Below, piece by piece: positions 25,320-33,661 of a stretch of DNA of 64,000 bases. The notes under the pieces were generated by a model. The model saw only the letters and a program-made list of their open reading frames with translations. It was not told the DNA's origin and made no database searches. The stretch is from Caballeronia sp. Lep1P3. GTDB taxonomy: Bacteria > Pseudomonadota > Gammaproteobacteria > Burkholderiales > Burkholderiaceae. Numbering within the stretch: the stretch's first letter is position 1; each line of letters opens with the position of its first letter. A program made the translations under genes and the position numbers. The stretch covers positions 682,001 to 746,000 of the forward strand of contig NZ_CP084266.1 of assembly GCF_022879595.1 (NCBI RefSeq), written 5' to 3'.

Positions 25320-27182
25320 TCATCCCGAGACTTTCACGATGATCTGCGACTGCGTATCGCGTTCCATCTTCCTGAGCGCGGGCAGCGCCGCGTTGAAGTC
25401 ATCGGGCGAACAGACCTGCTTGCCGAAGCGCGCATCGAGTGTGCGCGACACCTGGATCACGTTGCTCGACGGATCGAAGAGATAACGCGAGCGATAGCGA
25501 AACGCGCCGCTCGTCAGTTCGAGATCGTCGGGCACTTCCACGACGCGCATCGCCTTGGGCAGCGCGATCTGCGAAACCTCGTCGTAAGCGCCGCTCACGC
25601 ACAGATAAGGCTGCGTGCGCGTGCGTTCCGCGAGCCAGTTACGCGTCTGCGTGGCGATGCCGCCCGAGAGACTTGTCAGCGCGGGCAATGCGGTCGTGCC
25701 GGTCGGCCATACGATGTCGTCGAGCGTGCCGCTCAGCGTCGTCGCGAACGGACCGCTCGTGGCATTGACATCGCTCGTCGTGAGCGCGCCCGCGCCGCGC
25801 AGATTCGTATAACGCAGCCGGTCCGCTGCAATCTGGTCACGCCGCTGCGCGTTCGCGAGGCGCAGGTTCATGCGCTCCATCTCGGCGCTCCATCCCGCGT
25901 CCTCGACCCAATACGAAAAGCTCGCCTCGCCTTGCGGCCCGACGTCGATCTGCAAGCGCGCCGTGCGCGAGAGCGCCTGCGCCGCGGGCGTGCGCGACAG
26001 CACGCCAGCATCGACGAGCAACGCGGGCCGGTCCATGTCCGCGAGCGGCAGAAAGCCGAACTCGACGCTCGCCGCCGTGCTGTCCGCATAGAGATCGAGG
26101 TCCGGCAGATACGTGACGATGTGATTGATCGCGCCTGCGCCATAACCCGGCACCGAAGGCAGCGCGTGAACGGAGCCGAGGCCGATCAGCGCAGGCTCGT
26201 TGCGAATGCCGAGCGCATCGAGCAGCGCGCCGTACAGCGCGACGTGATCCTTGCAATCGCCGTAGCGGTTCGCGAGCACGTCCGTCACGCGATGCGGCAC
26301 CGCCGGACTCTGGCCGATGAACATGGCGACGTAGCGGATGTTGCGGCGCACCCAGTCGTAGAGCGTCTTGGCTTTCGCGCGCGCGTCGGCGTCGTGCTGC
26401 GTGAGCGATCGTGCGAGCGCGCCGATGGCCGGATCGTTCGCGGTGACATCGGCGGCGGGGCCGCGATAGCTCGCCGCGAAACTCGCGTAGTCGGCAAACG
26501 TGGAGACCATCAGCCGGTCGCCGTACTGCGCGTAGCCGACCGATCCGCTCTCGATGCGCCCGATGCGCTCGCGCCGGTAATCGAACGCATAACGCGTGCG
26601 GCCGTTTTCGGTCACGGGCGGCTCGGCGACGTAACCGCGCGCATCGGCGTAAAGCGGTTTTCCGGCAGGCAGGTCGAAGACGAGCCGCTGATCCAGCACC
26701 GGCCGTTGCGCCGGCTCGACGTAATAGTTGAACTGGCCCGGAATGACCGCGCTCGCCTGGCTTTTCGTGAAATGCAGATGCACCGTCGAGCCGACGCCGA
26801 CGGCCGGGAAAATCACCGCGCGCAGCTTCGCGTCCTGAAACGTCGGCGCGCCCGCCGAGCGCGGCTCCTGAATGTCGCGAATCTGATCGGGCGATACATC
26901 GTGACGCGCGCCGGCCGCATCGATGGAATAGGCCTCGACGATCTCCACCTTCGACACGCTGCGGTCATACCAGACGTAGCGCTGCGCGATCTCGTCGACG
27001 CCCGCGGACGTGTTCGCGCGCAGCACCGTGCGGTCGTCCTCGGTGACGGAACCGTCGTCCGCGACGACGAACGCGTGCGCGTCGCTCACGATGGTGGAAG
27101 GATCGTCGACGGCCGGCGACGGCGCGGCCCACGCCGGCAGCGCGGCCACGATGAGCCACAACGCATGCAGAGATCGCTTCAT
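25320..27182 (-). CDS. Exported transglutaminase-like protein (DUF3857 type)
   Basis: A 620-residue protein with a signal peptide ending AWA-APS. The N-terminal half is a DUF3857-type beta-sandwich, and a transglutaminase-like domain lies in the middle. The catalytic triad is visible: Cys in NRYGDCKDH, His in GAINHIVTYL and Asp in LYADST. A C-terminal beta-rich domain follows. The start at 27182 (MKRSLHALW) fits the signal peptide better than the ATG 33 nt upstream. Such proteins are periplasmic and usually of unknown substrate. It is convergent with the caspase-like gene, with 9 nt between them, and its GC-rich codon use resembles the genes after it. Confidence 0.8.
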   Translation of the reverse strand: MKRSLHALWLIVAALPAWAAPSPAVDDPSTIVSDAHAFVVADDGSVTEDDRTVLRANTSAGVDEIAQRYVWYDRSVSKVEIVEAYSIDAAGARHDVSPDQIRDIQEPRSAGAPTFQDAKLRAVIFPAVGVGSTVHLHFTKSQASAVIPGQFNYYVEPAQRPVLDQRLVFDLPAGKPLYADARGYVAEPPVTENGRTRYAFDYRRERIGRIESGSVGYAQYGDRLMVSTFADYASFAASYRGPAADVTANDPAIGALARSLTQHDADARAKAKTLYDWVRRNIRYVAMFIGQSPAVPHRVTDVLANRYGDCKDHVALYGALLDALGIRNEPALIGLGSVHALPSVPGYGAGAINHIVTYLPDLDLYADSTAASVEFGFLPLADMDRPALLVDAGVLSRTPAAQALSRTARLQIDVGPQGEASFSYWVEDAGWSAEMERMNLRLANAQRRDQIAADRLRYTNLRGAGALTTSDVNATSGPFATTLSGTLDDIVWPTGTTALPALTSLSGGIATQTRNWLAERTRTQPYLCVSGAYDEVSQIALPKAMRVVEVPDDLELTSGAFRYRSRYLFDPSSNVIQVSRTLDARFGKQVCSPDDFNAALPALRKMERDTQSQIIVKVSG

Positions 27183-27260
27183 GTTCGCCTGACGGTGAAT
27201 CGCGCGAACGTTCATCGTACAGGAGCCACATTCGCTGCGACAATTTGTATCACATTGAGA

Positions 27261-27266
27261 TATAAT
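27261..27266 (+). promoter_or_regulatory. Candidate -10 box of the HPP gene
   Basis: TATAAT at 27261-27266 is a perfect -10 hexamer in an A/T-rich island between divergent genes. The best -35 is a weak GCGACA about 18 nt upstream. It would start transcription about 85 nt before the HPP gene. Confidence 0.4.
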
Positions 27267-27356
27267 TTCGCTCTTTGCCGCACGCCCGCTTCAGCGCCAT
27301 TCGGCCAGCCAGTGCGCAATCCATCCGTTCACTGACTCCACGAACCGCTGAAAAAC

Positions 27357-28502
27357 GTGTCGCGCACCGTCCTGCTCCGCTGGTTACACGGCTTCCTTCC
27401 CGCCCCGGTCACGCTCAAATGGACCGAGCGCCTGCGCGCGGGCGTCGGCGCGCTCATCGGCATTGCGCTGACGGGCGGCATCGCGCATCTGCTCGTCGGC
27501 GACGCCTCCGCCATTCCGTTCCTCATCGCGCCGATGGGCGCCTCCGCCGTGCTGCTGTTCGCCGTGCCCGCGAGCCCGCTCGCCCAGCCGTGGTCGATCA
27601 TGGGCGGCAATCTCGTCTCCGCGATCGTCGGCGTGAGCTGCGCGGCGCTGATCCACGATCCCGTCGATGCCGCCGCGCTCGCCATCGCGCTCGCGATCTG
27701 CGCGATGTTCGCGCTGCGCTGCGTGCATCCGCCATCGGGCGCGGTCGCGCTGACGGCGGTGCTGGGCGGCCCGTCGATTCATGCGCTCGGCTACGGCTTC
27801 GTGGTCGCGCCGGTCGCAATCCAGTCGGCGGCGCTGCTGTGCTCGGCCATCGTCTTTCATGCGCTTACCGGGCACCGCTATCCGCACGTCGCGCAGGTTT
27901 CGCCCAAGGCGCCGGACGCCGGCGCGTTCACCCGCGCCGACCTCGAAGCCGTGCTCGCGCGCCGCAGCGAAATGCTCGACATCGATCCGGACGATCTCGA
28001 AGCGCTCTTGCGCGAAACGCAGTTGCAGGCCTACGCGCGCCGCTTCACCGAATTCACCTGCGCGGAAATCATGTCGCGCGGCGTCGTCTCCGTGAGTCCG
28101 GACACGAGCGCGGCCGACGCCGTTGCGCTGCTCGACCGGCATCGCGTGAAGGCGCTGCCCGTGATCGATGCGACGCGCCGCGTGCGCGGCATCGTCACGC
28201 GCGCGGACCTCGCGCCCGCGCTTCGGTCCTCGCCGCGCGATGCGTTCGCGCGCGCGGTCGAGCGCATCATGCGCGGGCCTTCCGCGACGCCGCCGCGCGT
28301 CGCCTCGCTGATGACCACCGATGTCAGCAAGATCGACGCGCGCACGCCCATCGCCGAACTCGTGCCGATGTTCGCCGACCTCGGGCATCACCATATTCCG
28401 GTTGTCGACGGCCAGGAGCGGCTCGTCGGCATGATCACCGAAACCGACCTTATTTCCGGCCTGTATCGCCAGAGTTTCACCGGCGAGCGCAAGACCGCGT
28501 GA
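27357..28502 (+). CDS. HPP-family membrane protein with two CBS domains
   Basis: A 381-residue protein. Residues about 25-175 form an HPP domain with four or five hydrophobic helices; CVHPPSGAVALTAVLGG contains the namesake His-Pro-Pro. Residues about 235-370 form a CBS pair (EIMSRGVVSVSPDTSAADAV and MTTDVSKIDARTPIAELV). HPP proteins have been linked to nitrite transport in plastids and cyanobacteria; that role is uncertain here. The start is a GTG at 27357 without a strong ribosome binding site. A MarR regulator gene follows 13 nt later and then a ClC channel, so the three may be one unit. Confidence 0.8.
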   Translation: MSRTVLLRWLHGFLPAPVTLKWTERLRAGVGALIGIALTGGIAHLLVGDASAIPFLIAPMGASAVLLFAVPASPLAQPWSIMGGNLVSAIVGVSCAALIHDPVDAAALAIALAICAMFALRCVHPPSGAVALTAVLGGPSIHALGYGFVVAPVAIQSAALLCSAIVFHALTGHRYPHVAQVSPKAPDAGAFTRADLEAVLARRSEMLDIDPDDLEALLRETQLQAYARRFTEFTCAEIMSRGVVSVSPDTSAADAVALLDRHRVKALPVIDATRRVRGIVTRADLAPALRSSPRDAFARAVERIMRGPSATPPRVASLMTTDVSKIDARTPIAELVPMFADLGHHHIPVVDGQERLVGMITETDLISGLYRQSFTGERKTA

Positions 28503-28515
28503 GCCTTCTCATCCG

Positions 28516-28926
28516 ATGAAAAACCCGCGCAACCTCGCCAAGCCCGACTTCGAGCAATTATCCGAATTCCGCTATCAGATGCGGCGCTTCGAGCGTTTCT
28601 CCGAGCGCGCCGCGCAGGAAGAAGGCATCACGCCGCTGCAATATCTGCTGCTTCTGCACATCAAGGGCTTTCCTGGCCGCGCATGGGCGACGATCGGCGA
28701 GCTGGCCGAGCGATTGCAGGCGCAGCATCACGGCGTGGTCGCGCTCGTCACGCGCTGCGAAGCGCTCGACCTCGTGCGGCGCGAGCCGAGCGCGGAAGAC
28801 CGGCGGCAGGTGCAGGTGCATCTGCAGCCGCGCGGGGAGCAAGTGCTCGCGCGGCTGGCGGCGCTGCATCGGGCAGAGTTGAAATCGCTGGAAGGCGCGT
28901 TTCGCGTGCCGCAGATCGATCTTTGA
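28516..28926 (+). CDS. MarR-family transcriptional regulator
   Basis: A 136-residue winged-helix protein. ITPLQYLLLLHIKG and ATIGELAERLQAQHHGVVALVTRCEALDLVRR are the MarR recognition region, followed by the wing DRRQVQVHL. It lies between the HPP-CBS and ClC-CBS genes, with gaps of 13 and 28 nt, and probably controls them. The ligand is unknown. Confidence 0.85.
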   Translation: MKNPRNLAKPDFEQLSEFRYQMRRFERFSERAAQEEGITPLQYLLLLHIKGFPGRAWATIGELAERLQAQHHGVVALVTRCEALDLVRREPSAEDRRQVQVHLQPRGEQVLARLAALHRAELKSLEGAFRVPQIDL

Positions 28927-28954
28927 GTGCGTTGAGTTTTCTGGAGCGAATGGC

Positions 28955-30721
28955 ATGAACCATCACAAACGCGACTTTTCCGTCAACGACCGGCTGCTGC
29001 GCATCTGCGGACTGGCGGCGGTCATCGGCGGCATCAGCACGCTCGCGGCCGTCGTGCTCCTCGGGCTGATTCACCTGTTCACGAATCTCTTCTTCTTCCA
29101 GACGTTCTCCATCGAGGACCGCTCGCCCGCGTTGAATACGCTCGGGCCGTGGGTCATCGTGGTTCCGGTGATCGGCGGGCTGATCGTCGGCCTGATCGCG
29201 CGCTTCGGCTCGGAGAAGATTCGCGGCCACGGCATTCCCGAAGCCATCGAGGCAATTCTCTTCGGCAAGAGCCGGATGTCGCCGAAAGTCGCGGTGCTCA
29301 AGCCGCTCTCGTCGGGCATCGTGATCGGCAGCGGCGGGCCGTTCGGCGCGGAAGGCCCGATCATCATGACGGGCGGCGCGCTCGGCTCGTTGATCGCGCA
29401 GTGCATCGACGTGACGGCGGCCGAGCGCAAGACGCTGCTCGTCGCGGGCGCGGCGGCCGGCATGACCGCGGTGTTCGGCACGCCGGTCGCGGCCGTGCTG
29501 CTGGCGGTGGAACTGCTGCTGTTCGAATGGCGCCCGCGCAGCTTCCTGCCGGTGGCGCTCGCGTGCGCGGTCTCGGGCTTCGCGCGCGCGTTCGTGTTCG
29601 GCACGGGCGCCCTCTTTCCGATGCAGACGCAGCCCGCGCACATGATCTCGCTGCTGTCGTGCCTCGTCGCGGGGCTGCTGTCGGGCGTGCTGGCCTCGGG
29701 GCTGTCGGCGGCGCTCTACAAGCTCGAAGATGCGTTCGGCAAGCTGCCGGTCCACTGGATGTGGTGGCCGGCGATCGGCGGTGTCGTCGTCGGCATCGGC
29801 GGGTTTCTGGAACCGCGTGCGCTCGGCGTCGGCTATGACGTGATCGGCGACCTGCTGCATCAGCACATCGCGATACAGGTCGCGCTCGCGATTCTCGCCG
29901 TGAAAGCGGTGATCTGGGTCGTCGCGCTGGCGTCCGGCACGTCGGGCGGCGTGCTCGCGCCGCTGCTCATGCTCGGCGCGGGCTTGGGCACGGTGCTCGG
30001 CGCGGTGCTGCCGGGCCACGACGCGGCGCTCTGGCCGCTCGTCTGCATGGCCGCGACGCTCGGGGCGACGCTCGGCGCGCCGCTCACGGCCATCGTCTTC
30101 GCGTTCGGCCTCACGCACGACAGCAATGCGCTTTTGCCGCTGCTCGCCGCGACGCTCGTTGCGCACGGCTTCTCGGCTGTCGTGATGCGCCGCTCGATCA
30201 TGACCGAGAAAATCGCGCGGCGCGGCTATCACATCTATCGCGAATACGGCGTCGATCCGCTGGAGCGTCATCACGTCGATGAAGTGATGACGCGCGACGT
30301 GCGAACCATCGATGCCGCAACGCCGCTCGCCGACGTTCTCGCGCAGCACTTCGGCGCGGATCAGGCGCATCGGGCGTATCCGGTCGTGCGCGATGGCGCG
30401 CTCGTCGGCATGGTGGACCGCGCGGGGCTGGCGGCGCTCGCCCCGGCGCATGCGGCGACGATCGGCGACGCGCTCGCGCAAAAGAGCGACGCCGCGCCCG
30501 TGGTCGCGCTGCCCGGCGAACCGTGCCGCCTCGCCGCGACGCGCCTGGCCGTGCACGAACTGGAGCGCTTGCCGGTGGTGGAGGACAAGACATCGATGAC
30601 GCTCGTCGGCATCGTGTCGCGCAGCGATCTCGTCAAGCCCGCGCGCGCGCATTTCGACGAGGAGCATCGGCGCGAGCGCTTCCGGGGCTTGCGGCGCACG
30701 CAGGCGCTGCGCAAGCCGTAA
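28955..30721 (+). CDS. ClC-family chloride channel/transporter with CBS domains
   Basis: A 588-residue membrane protein. The ClC core of about 440 residues has GSGGPFGAEGPIIMTGG (the selectivity region, with the gating Glu kept in GAEGP) and GTSGGVLAPLLMLGAGLG. Two CBS domains follow (VDEVMTRDVRTIDAATPLAD and a second near the C-terminus). GGAG lies 9 nt upstream of the ATG. CBS domains usually sense adenine nucleotides or ionic strength. The stop codon is the first three bases of an 11-bp tandem repeat. Confidence 0.88.
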   Translation: MNHHKRDFSVNDRLLRICGLAAVIGGISTLAAVVLLGLIHLFTNLFFFQTFSIEDRSPALNTLGPWVIVVPVIGGLIVGLIARFGSEKIRGHGIPEAIEAILFGKSRMSPKVAVLKPLSSGIVIGSGGPFGAEGPIIMTGGALGSLIAQCIDVTAAERKTLLVAGAAAGMTAVFGTPVAAVLLAVELLLFEWRPRSFLPVALACAVSGFARAFVFGTGALFPMQTQPAHMISLLSCLVAGLLSGVLASGLSAALYKLEDAFGKLPVHWMWWPAIGGVVVGIGGFLEPRALGVGYDVIGDLLHQHIAIQVALAILAVKAVIWVVALASGTSGGVLAPLLMLGAGLGTVLGAVLPGHDAALWPLVCMAATLGATLGAPLTAIVFAFGLTHDSNALLPLLAATLVAHGFSAVVMRRSIMTEKIARRGYHIYREYGVDPLERHHVDEVMTRDVRTIDAATPLADVLAQHFGADQAHRAYPVVRDGALVGMVDRAGLAALAPAHAATIGDALAQKSDAAPVVALPGEPCRLAATRLAVHELERLPVVEDKTSMTLVGIVSRSDLVKPARAHFDEEHRRERFRGLRRTQALRKP

Positions 30722-30770
30722 GCGTTACCTAAGCGTTACCTAAGCGCTACCTGAGCGCTACCTAAGCGCC
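30719..30770. repeat. 11-bp tandem repeat, four copies plus a partial one
   Basis: TAAGCGTTACC, TAAGCGTTACC, TAAGCGCTACC and TGAGCGCTACC follow each other, then TAAGCGCC. The repeat contains the ClC stop codon and the stop region of the convergent GT9-like gene. Confidence 0.9.
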
Positions 30771-31928
30771 CCGAGCCGCTTTCGATGCCGCGAGCCGCGC
30801 CAGATCCGCGCGCACATCGGCGAGCGGCTGCGACCAGTCGCCGAGTTGCGTCTGCCGATAAAGACGCATCGACGGATACCAGGGCGTAAAGCGCTGGCAG
30901 TCATACCAGCGGCAATCGCACGCCTGCGAGAGCAGCACCCAGACCGGGCGATTCAGCGCGGCGGCCAGATGCGCGGGGCCGCTGTCTATCGAAATGATGA
31001 GATCGAGATGTTCGCAGGCGCGGGCCGTATCGCCGAAAGTGCGCAGATACGGCGCGAGGTCGCTTATGCCGTGCGCCTGCATCAGCGCGCGCTCGGCTTC
31101 GCTCAGTTCCCCCACTTGCAGCGAATAAAACCGGCAATCGGTGTTCGCGAGGACCGTGGCGAGACTGCCGAGCGGCATCGAACGATACGGCTCATGCCGC
31201 GCCGTACTCGCGCTGCGCCATATGAGACCGACTTTCGGGCGTGCGTCATCGTCCTGCAACCGGGCGGCTGCATCGGGCGGCAGCGCTCGGGCCGCATCGG
31301 GAGCAATCAGCGCGGCCGGGTTCTCGTGCGGGAAGTACGGCGAGCGCTGGTAGCGCGCCCACAGATGAAAGACGGTCGCGACGCGATGGCAGCGTTGCGC
31401 CTCTTCCGTGCGCGCCTCGACCGTCGGAGGCACGAGACGAACGCCCTCTCGCGGACGCACCACGTCGCTCCAGAAATCGAAAACTTCGACGACGACCTCG
31501 CGCGCGCCCTCGCGCAGCAGGGCATCGACGTAGCGCGAAAAGAGCACGAAGTCGCCGAAGCCGCCCTCGATCATCAGCAGAATCGACGTGCCCGCGACAG
31601 GTTCGTCGATGCCGAGCAGTTTCGGCTGCATCATCTCGATCCACGCCCGCTGCCCGCGATGCAGCGTGTCGAGAAGCGCCGCGCCGCGCGCCGTATCCCG
31701 ATTCATGCGATGCAGTTCATGCGCTTCGTGATATCGGCCGAGGCTGAACAGCACCATGATCAATTCTTCCGTGGCCTGATAGTGGACGAGGTCGGTCATC
31801 GGATGAAGCAGGCCGCGTCTTAGCCACGGCTCGGCTTCGGCGTGCATGCCGAGATAATTCATGTCGACGCCGATCTGCCCCGGCCACACGCCGCCGATAT
31901 CGGGCAGCGCGACGAGTTGGCGAAGCAT
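30762..31928 (-). CDS. TPR/glycosyltransferase family 9-like protein
   Basis: A 388-residue protein. The N-terminal part of about 95 residues looks like TPR helices (YLGMHAEAEPWLRRGLL, ATEELIMVLFSLGRYHEA). The rest resembles a heptosyltransferase-type GT-B fold, with LLMIEGGFGDFVLFSRYV and the conserved SIDSGPAHLAAALNRPVWVLL, the nucleotide-sugar binding region. It may glycosylate a surface protein or lipid. The ATG at 31928 lacks a good ribosome binding site, and an in-frame TAG two codons upstream separates it from a further 28 coding-like codons, so the 5' end may be damaged. Confidence 0.7.
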   Translation of the reverse strand: MLRQLVALPDIGGVWPGQIGVDMNYLGMHAEAEPWLRRGLLHPMTDLVHYQATEELIMVLFSLGRYHEAHELHRMNRDTARGAALLDTLHRGQRAWIEMMQPKLLGIDEPVAGTSILLMIEGGFGDFVLFSRYVDALLREGAREVVVEVFDFWSDVVRPREGVRLVPPTVEARTEEAQRCHRVATVFHLWARYQRSPYFPHENPAALIAPDAARALPPDAAARLQDDDARPKVGLIWRSASTARHEPYRSMPLGSLATVLANTDCRFYSLQVGELSEAERALMQAHGISDLAPYLRTFGDTARACEHLDLIISIDSGPAHLAAALNRPVWVLLSQACDCRWYDCQRFTPWYPSMRLYRQTQLGDWSQPLADVRADLARLAASKAARGA

Positions 31929-31931
31929 GGT

Positions 31932-32018
31932 CTACGCTTCGGCTGCGCGGCCCGACATGCGCAGGGCGCGGACGTTATCGATGGTGATGCGCAGCGGCGC
32001 GTTCGTTTCGGCGTTCAT
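31932..32018 (-). pseudogene. Probable severed N-terminus of the GT9-like gene (in-frame amber)
   Basis: On the minus strand an ATG at 32018 gives MNAETNAPLRITIDNVRALR then MSGRAAEA and TAG (31932-31934). After one ACC codon the same frame continues directly as MLRQLVALP of the GT9-like gene. ...RAAEA-x-TMLRQLVALP reads as one TPR helix. The TAG therefore looks like a nonsense change within the original frame rather than a natural stop. Confidence 0.45.
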
Positions 32019-32350
32019 TCGTTTATCGACCAGGGCATTGACGGCGGGTGCGTATGCTAATTCGACGCAACGCCAGGCGTGCAAAAACTTGTCTGCTGAA
32101 TGGTAGGCGACGAGAAAGCATGCCGCATTCGCTTTCTATGCAGGCGCAGTTGCGATTCGCGATCGATGCGTTCGAGCGCAGCGGCGTTGAAACAATCGGC
32201 TCGAGCGATATGAACGCTCGCCGAGTCCGGCAAACGCGTTTTTGCGACTTTTAGTTGCGCTGACGGTCGCGGTCCGGATGCATCCGCGCGCCATGCTAAA
32301 GTCTCGCCGCCCGCGCGCTTGCGCCGACGTCTCACCCTGCACCGACTTTC
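32019..32350. other. Intergenic region with no recognised gene
   Basis: This stretch of 332 nt between the GT9-like 5' end and the next membrane protein gene holds only short open frames on both strands with no family signature. It must contain the two divergent promoters; I see no strong consensus box. Confidence 0.4.
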
Positions 32351-32917
32351 ATGGAATATTTCCGTCAACGCGCGCCGATCATCGCGGGAACGGCAGCGCT
32401 CTTTCTCGTCACGCTTACCGCGAACGAAATACTGTTTCCGAACTCGGAATATGTGCCCGGCGCCAACTGGATCTATCTTCCAGCCGGCATGCGTTTGCTG
32501 TGCACGCTTGTTTTCGGTGAAGCCGGCGCAATAGGCATGCTCTGCGCGGCGTGGATCAGCTGTGTTTTCCTGTACTTTCCGCATGACCCGGTGCGCTCAC
32601 TCTTTTACGGAACGATTTCGGCACTCGCGCCTTATGTGATTTATCTCTTCGCGACGCGCGCGCTCGGATTACACGCCTCGCTTTCGAATCTGACAGCGAA
32701 GCGGCTCCTGCTTTTGATCGTGCTCTATTCCATCGCGAGTCCCGCGCTTCATCAGTTATGGCTCGCGATGCACGGCGAATCAGCGGGTGCGGAAAAGCGC
32801 TTCGTGGTGATGGTTATAGGCGATTTATCCGGCAGCCTGATCGTCTTCTATACGATCAAGCTCGCTTTATGGGCGATGTTGACGTTTGCACCTTTCAGGC
32901 GACGCCTGAGCGAATGA
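32351..32917 (+). CDS. Integral membrane protein, MASE1-like
   Basis: A 188-residue protein with about five or six hydrophobic helices and little soluble sequence. The arrangement (IYLPAGMRLLCTLVFGEAGAIGML near the N-terminus) recalls the MASE1 sensory membrane domain, but without an attached output domain. Function unknown. The start is the ATG at 32351; the ribosome binding site is weak. It is followed by a hairpin that acts on the opposite strand. Confidence 0.6.
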   Translation: MEYFRQRAPIIAGTAALFLVTLTANEILFPNSEYVPGANWIYLPAGMRLLCTLVFGEAGAIGMLCAAWISCVFLYFPHDPVRSLFYGTISALAPYVIYLFATRALGLHASLSNLTAKRLLLLIVLYSIASPALHQLWLAMHGESAGAEKRFVVMVIGDLSGSLIVFYTIKLALWAMLTFAPFRRRLSE

Positions 32918-32948
32918 CCATGAAAGAAAAGGCGACAAGGAGACAACC

Positions 32949-32983
32949 AAAAAAAACGCCGTCCGGCTTAAAACCGGACGGCG
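32949..32983 (-). terminator. Strong intrinsic terminator acting on the minus strand
   Basis: CGCCGTCCGG (32957-32966) and CCGGACGGCG (32974-32983) form a perfect 10-bp stem with a 7-nt loop. On the minus strand it is followed by eight T residues; on the plus strand there is no T-run. No minus-strand CDS lies upstream within 4 kb, so it must end a non-coding transcript. Confidence 0.8.
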
Positions 32984-33077
32984 CGGACTGCCACCACTTA
33001 TCTTATCTTCTCTCGGGTATCTCTCAGGTTCTCGCGTGGCAAACTGAATAGTAGTAATTTGATTGCCGACCCGATTG
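32949..33077 (-). ncRNA. Candidate small regulatory RNA, about 130 nt
   Basis: A minus-strand transcript is predicted by three linked signals: TTATCA at 33112-33107, 17 nt, then TATGAT at 33089-33084, and an intrinsic terminator ending near 32949. No open frame with a ribosome binding site is present in between. The internal sequence contains purine-rich repeats (GAGAGA, GATAAGATAAG) that could pair with ribosome binding sites. I cannot assign it to a known family. Confidence 0.5.
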
Positions 33078-33096
33078 CCTGGCATCATAACAGTCG

Positions 33097-33113
33097 CTTA
33101 TCAATTTGATAAG
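33097..33113. promoter_or_regulatory. Palindromic operator overlapping the small RNA promoter
   Basis: CTTATCA-ATT-TGATAAG is a perfect 7-bp inverted repeat with a 3-nt spacer. It covers the -35 box of the predicted minus-strand RNA and lies about 120 nt upstream of a winged-helix regulator gene, whose product is the obvious candidate binder. Confidence 0.5.
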
Positions 33114-33229
33114 TTATTTTCTGTATCGGAGTCTGAACGCGAACGAGTATGCTTTCCGTTAATCGAAAGACAACGGAACGAAACGTCCGGCCGAACATCG
33201 GACTCACCATCTCGCGTTCAAGCAAGCCC

Positions 33230-33589
33230 ATGACCATGACGAAAAAACATCTCGTCGACGCTTACTTCCGCTTCTTGAATCTCGCGCAGGCGGTTCAGGC
33301 GCTGCCGTCCGTGCCCAAGCTGGACGCGGCGGAGGAGCGGCTGCTCGAAGCACTCACGGCCGCCTGGCACGCGGGCCGCACACTCACCGTCACCGAGACG
33401 ATGGCGCTCTCGACAGCCGGCGCGCCCGCCACGGTGCACCGCAAGCTCACGCGCCTGAGGGAGCAGGGCCTCGTCACGCTCGACGAAGCCGGCGCGGACC
33501 TGCGCACGAAATCCGTCGTGCCGACGCCCAAGGCGCTCGCGTACTTCGAGCAACTCGCCGCGTGTCTGGAAGAAGCGAAGAAGAAGTAG
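33230..33589 (+). CDS. Winged-helix (MarR-like) DNA-binding protein
   Basis: A 119-residue protein. LTVTETMALSTAGAPATVHRKLTRLREQGLVTL is a helix-turn-helix followed by a wing, ending in a lysine-rich tail (EEAKKK). ATG codons at 33230 and 33236 are equally possible; the frame is open to 33149 but lacks a ribosome binding site. A palindrome about 120 nt upstream is a likely autoregulatory operator. No ligand domain is visible. Confidence 0.7.
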   Translation: MTMTKKHLVDAYFRFLNLAQAVQALPSVPKLDAAEERLLEALTAAWHAGRTLTVTETMALSTAGAPATVHRKLTRLREQGLVTLDEAGADLRTKSVVPTPKALAYFEQLAACLEEAKKK

Positions 33590-33661
33590 CCGGCGCGCTC
33601 GCCGCGCGGCGGTTATGCTGAAGCGCCGGCTAGAACGCAGCCATCCCGGAGCGAGCAAGCC

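Noticed and set aside
25311..27335. 674-codon open frame on the plus strand opposite the transglutaminase-like gene
   Set aside because: It is Arg/Ala/His-rich with no family motif and is an antisense shadow of a gene with a full catalytic triad.
28748..30667. 639-codon open frame on the minus strand opposite the ClC gene
   Set aside because: Extreme Arg/Asp/His bias and no motifs; the plus strand has clear ClC and CBS domains.
32957..32983. Terminator of the plus-strand membrane protein gene at 32351-32917
   Set aside because: No T-run on the plus strand; the T-run is on the minus strand.
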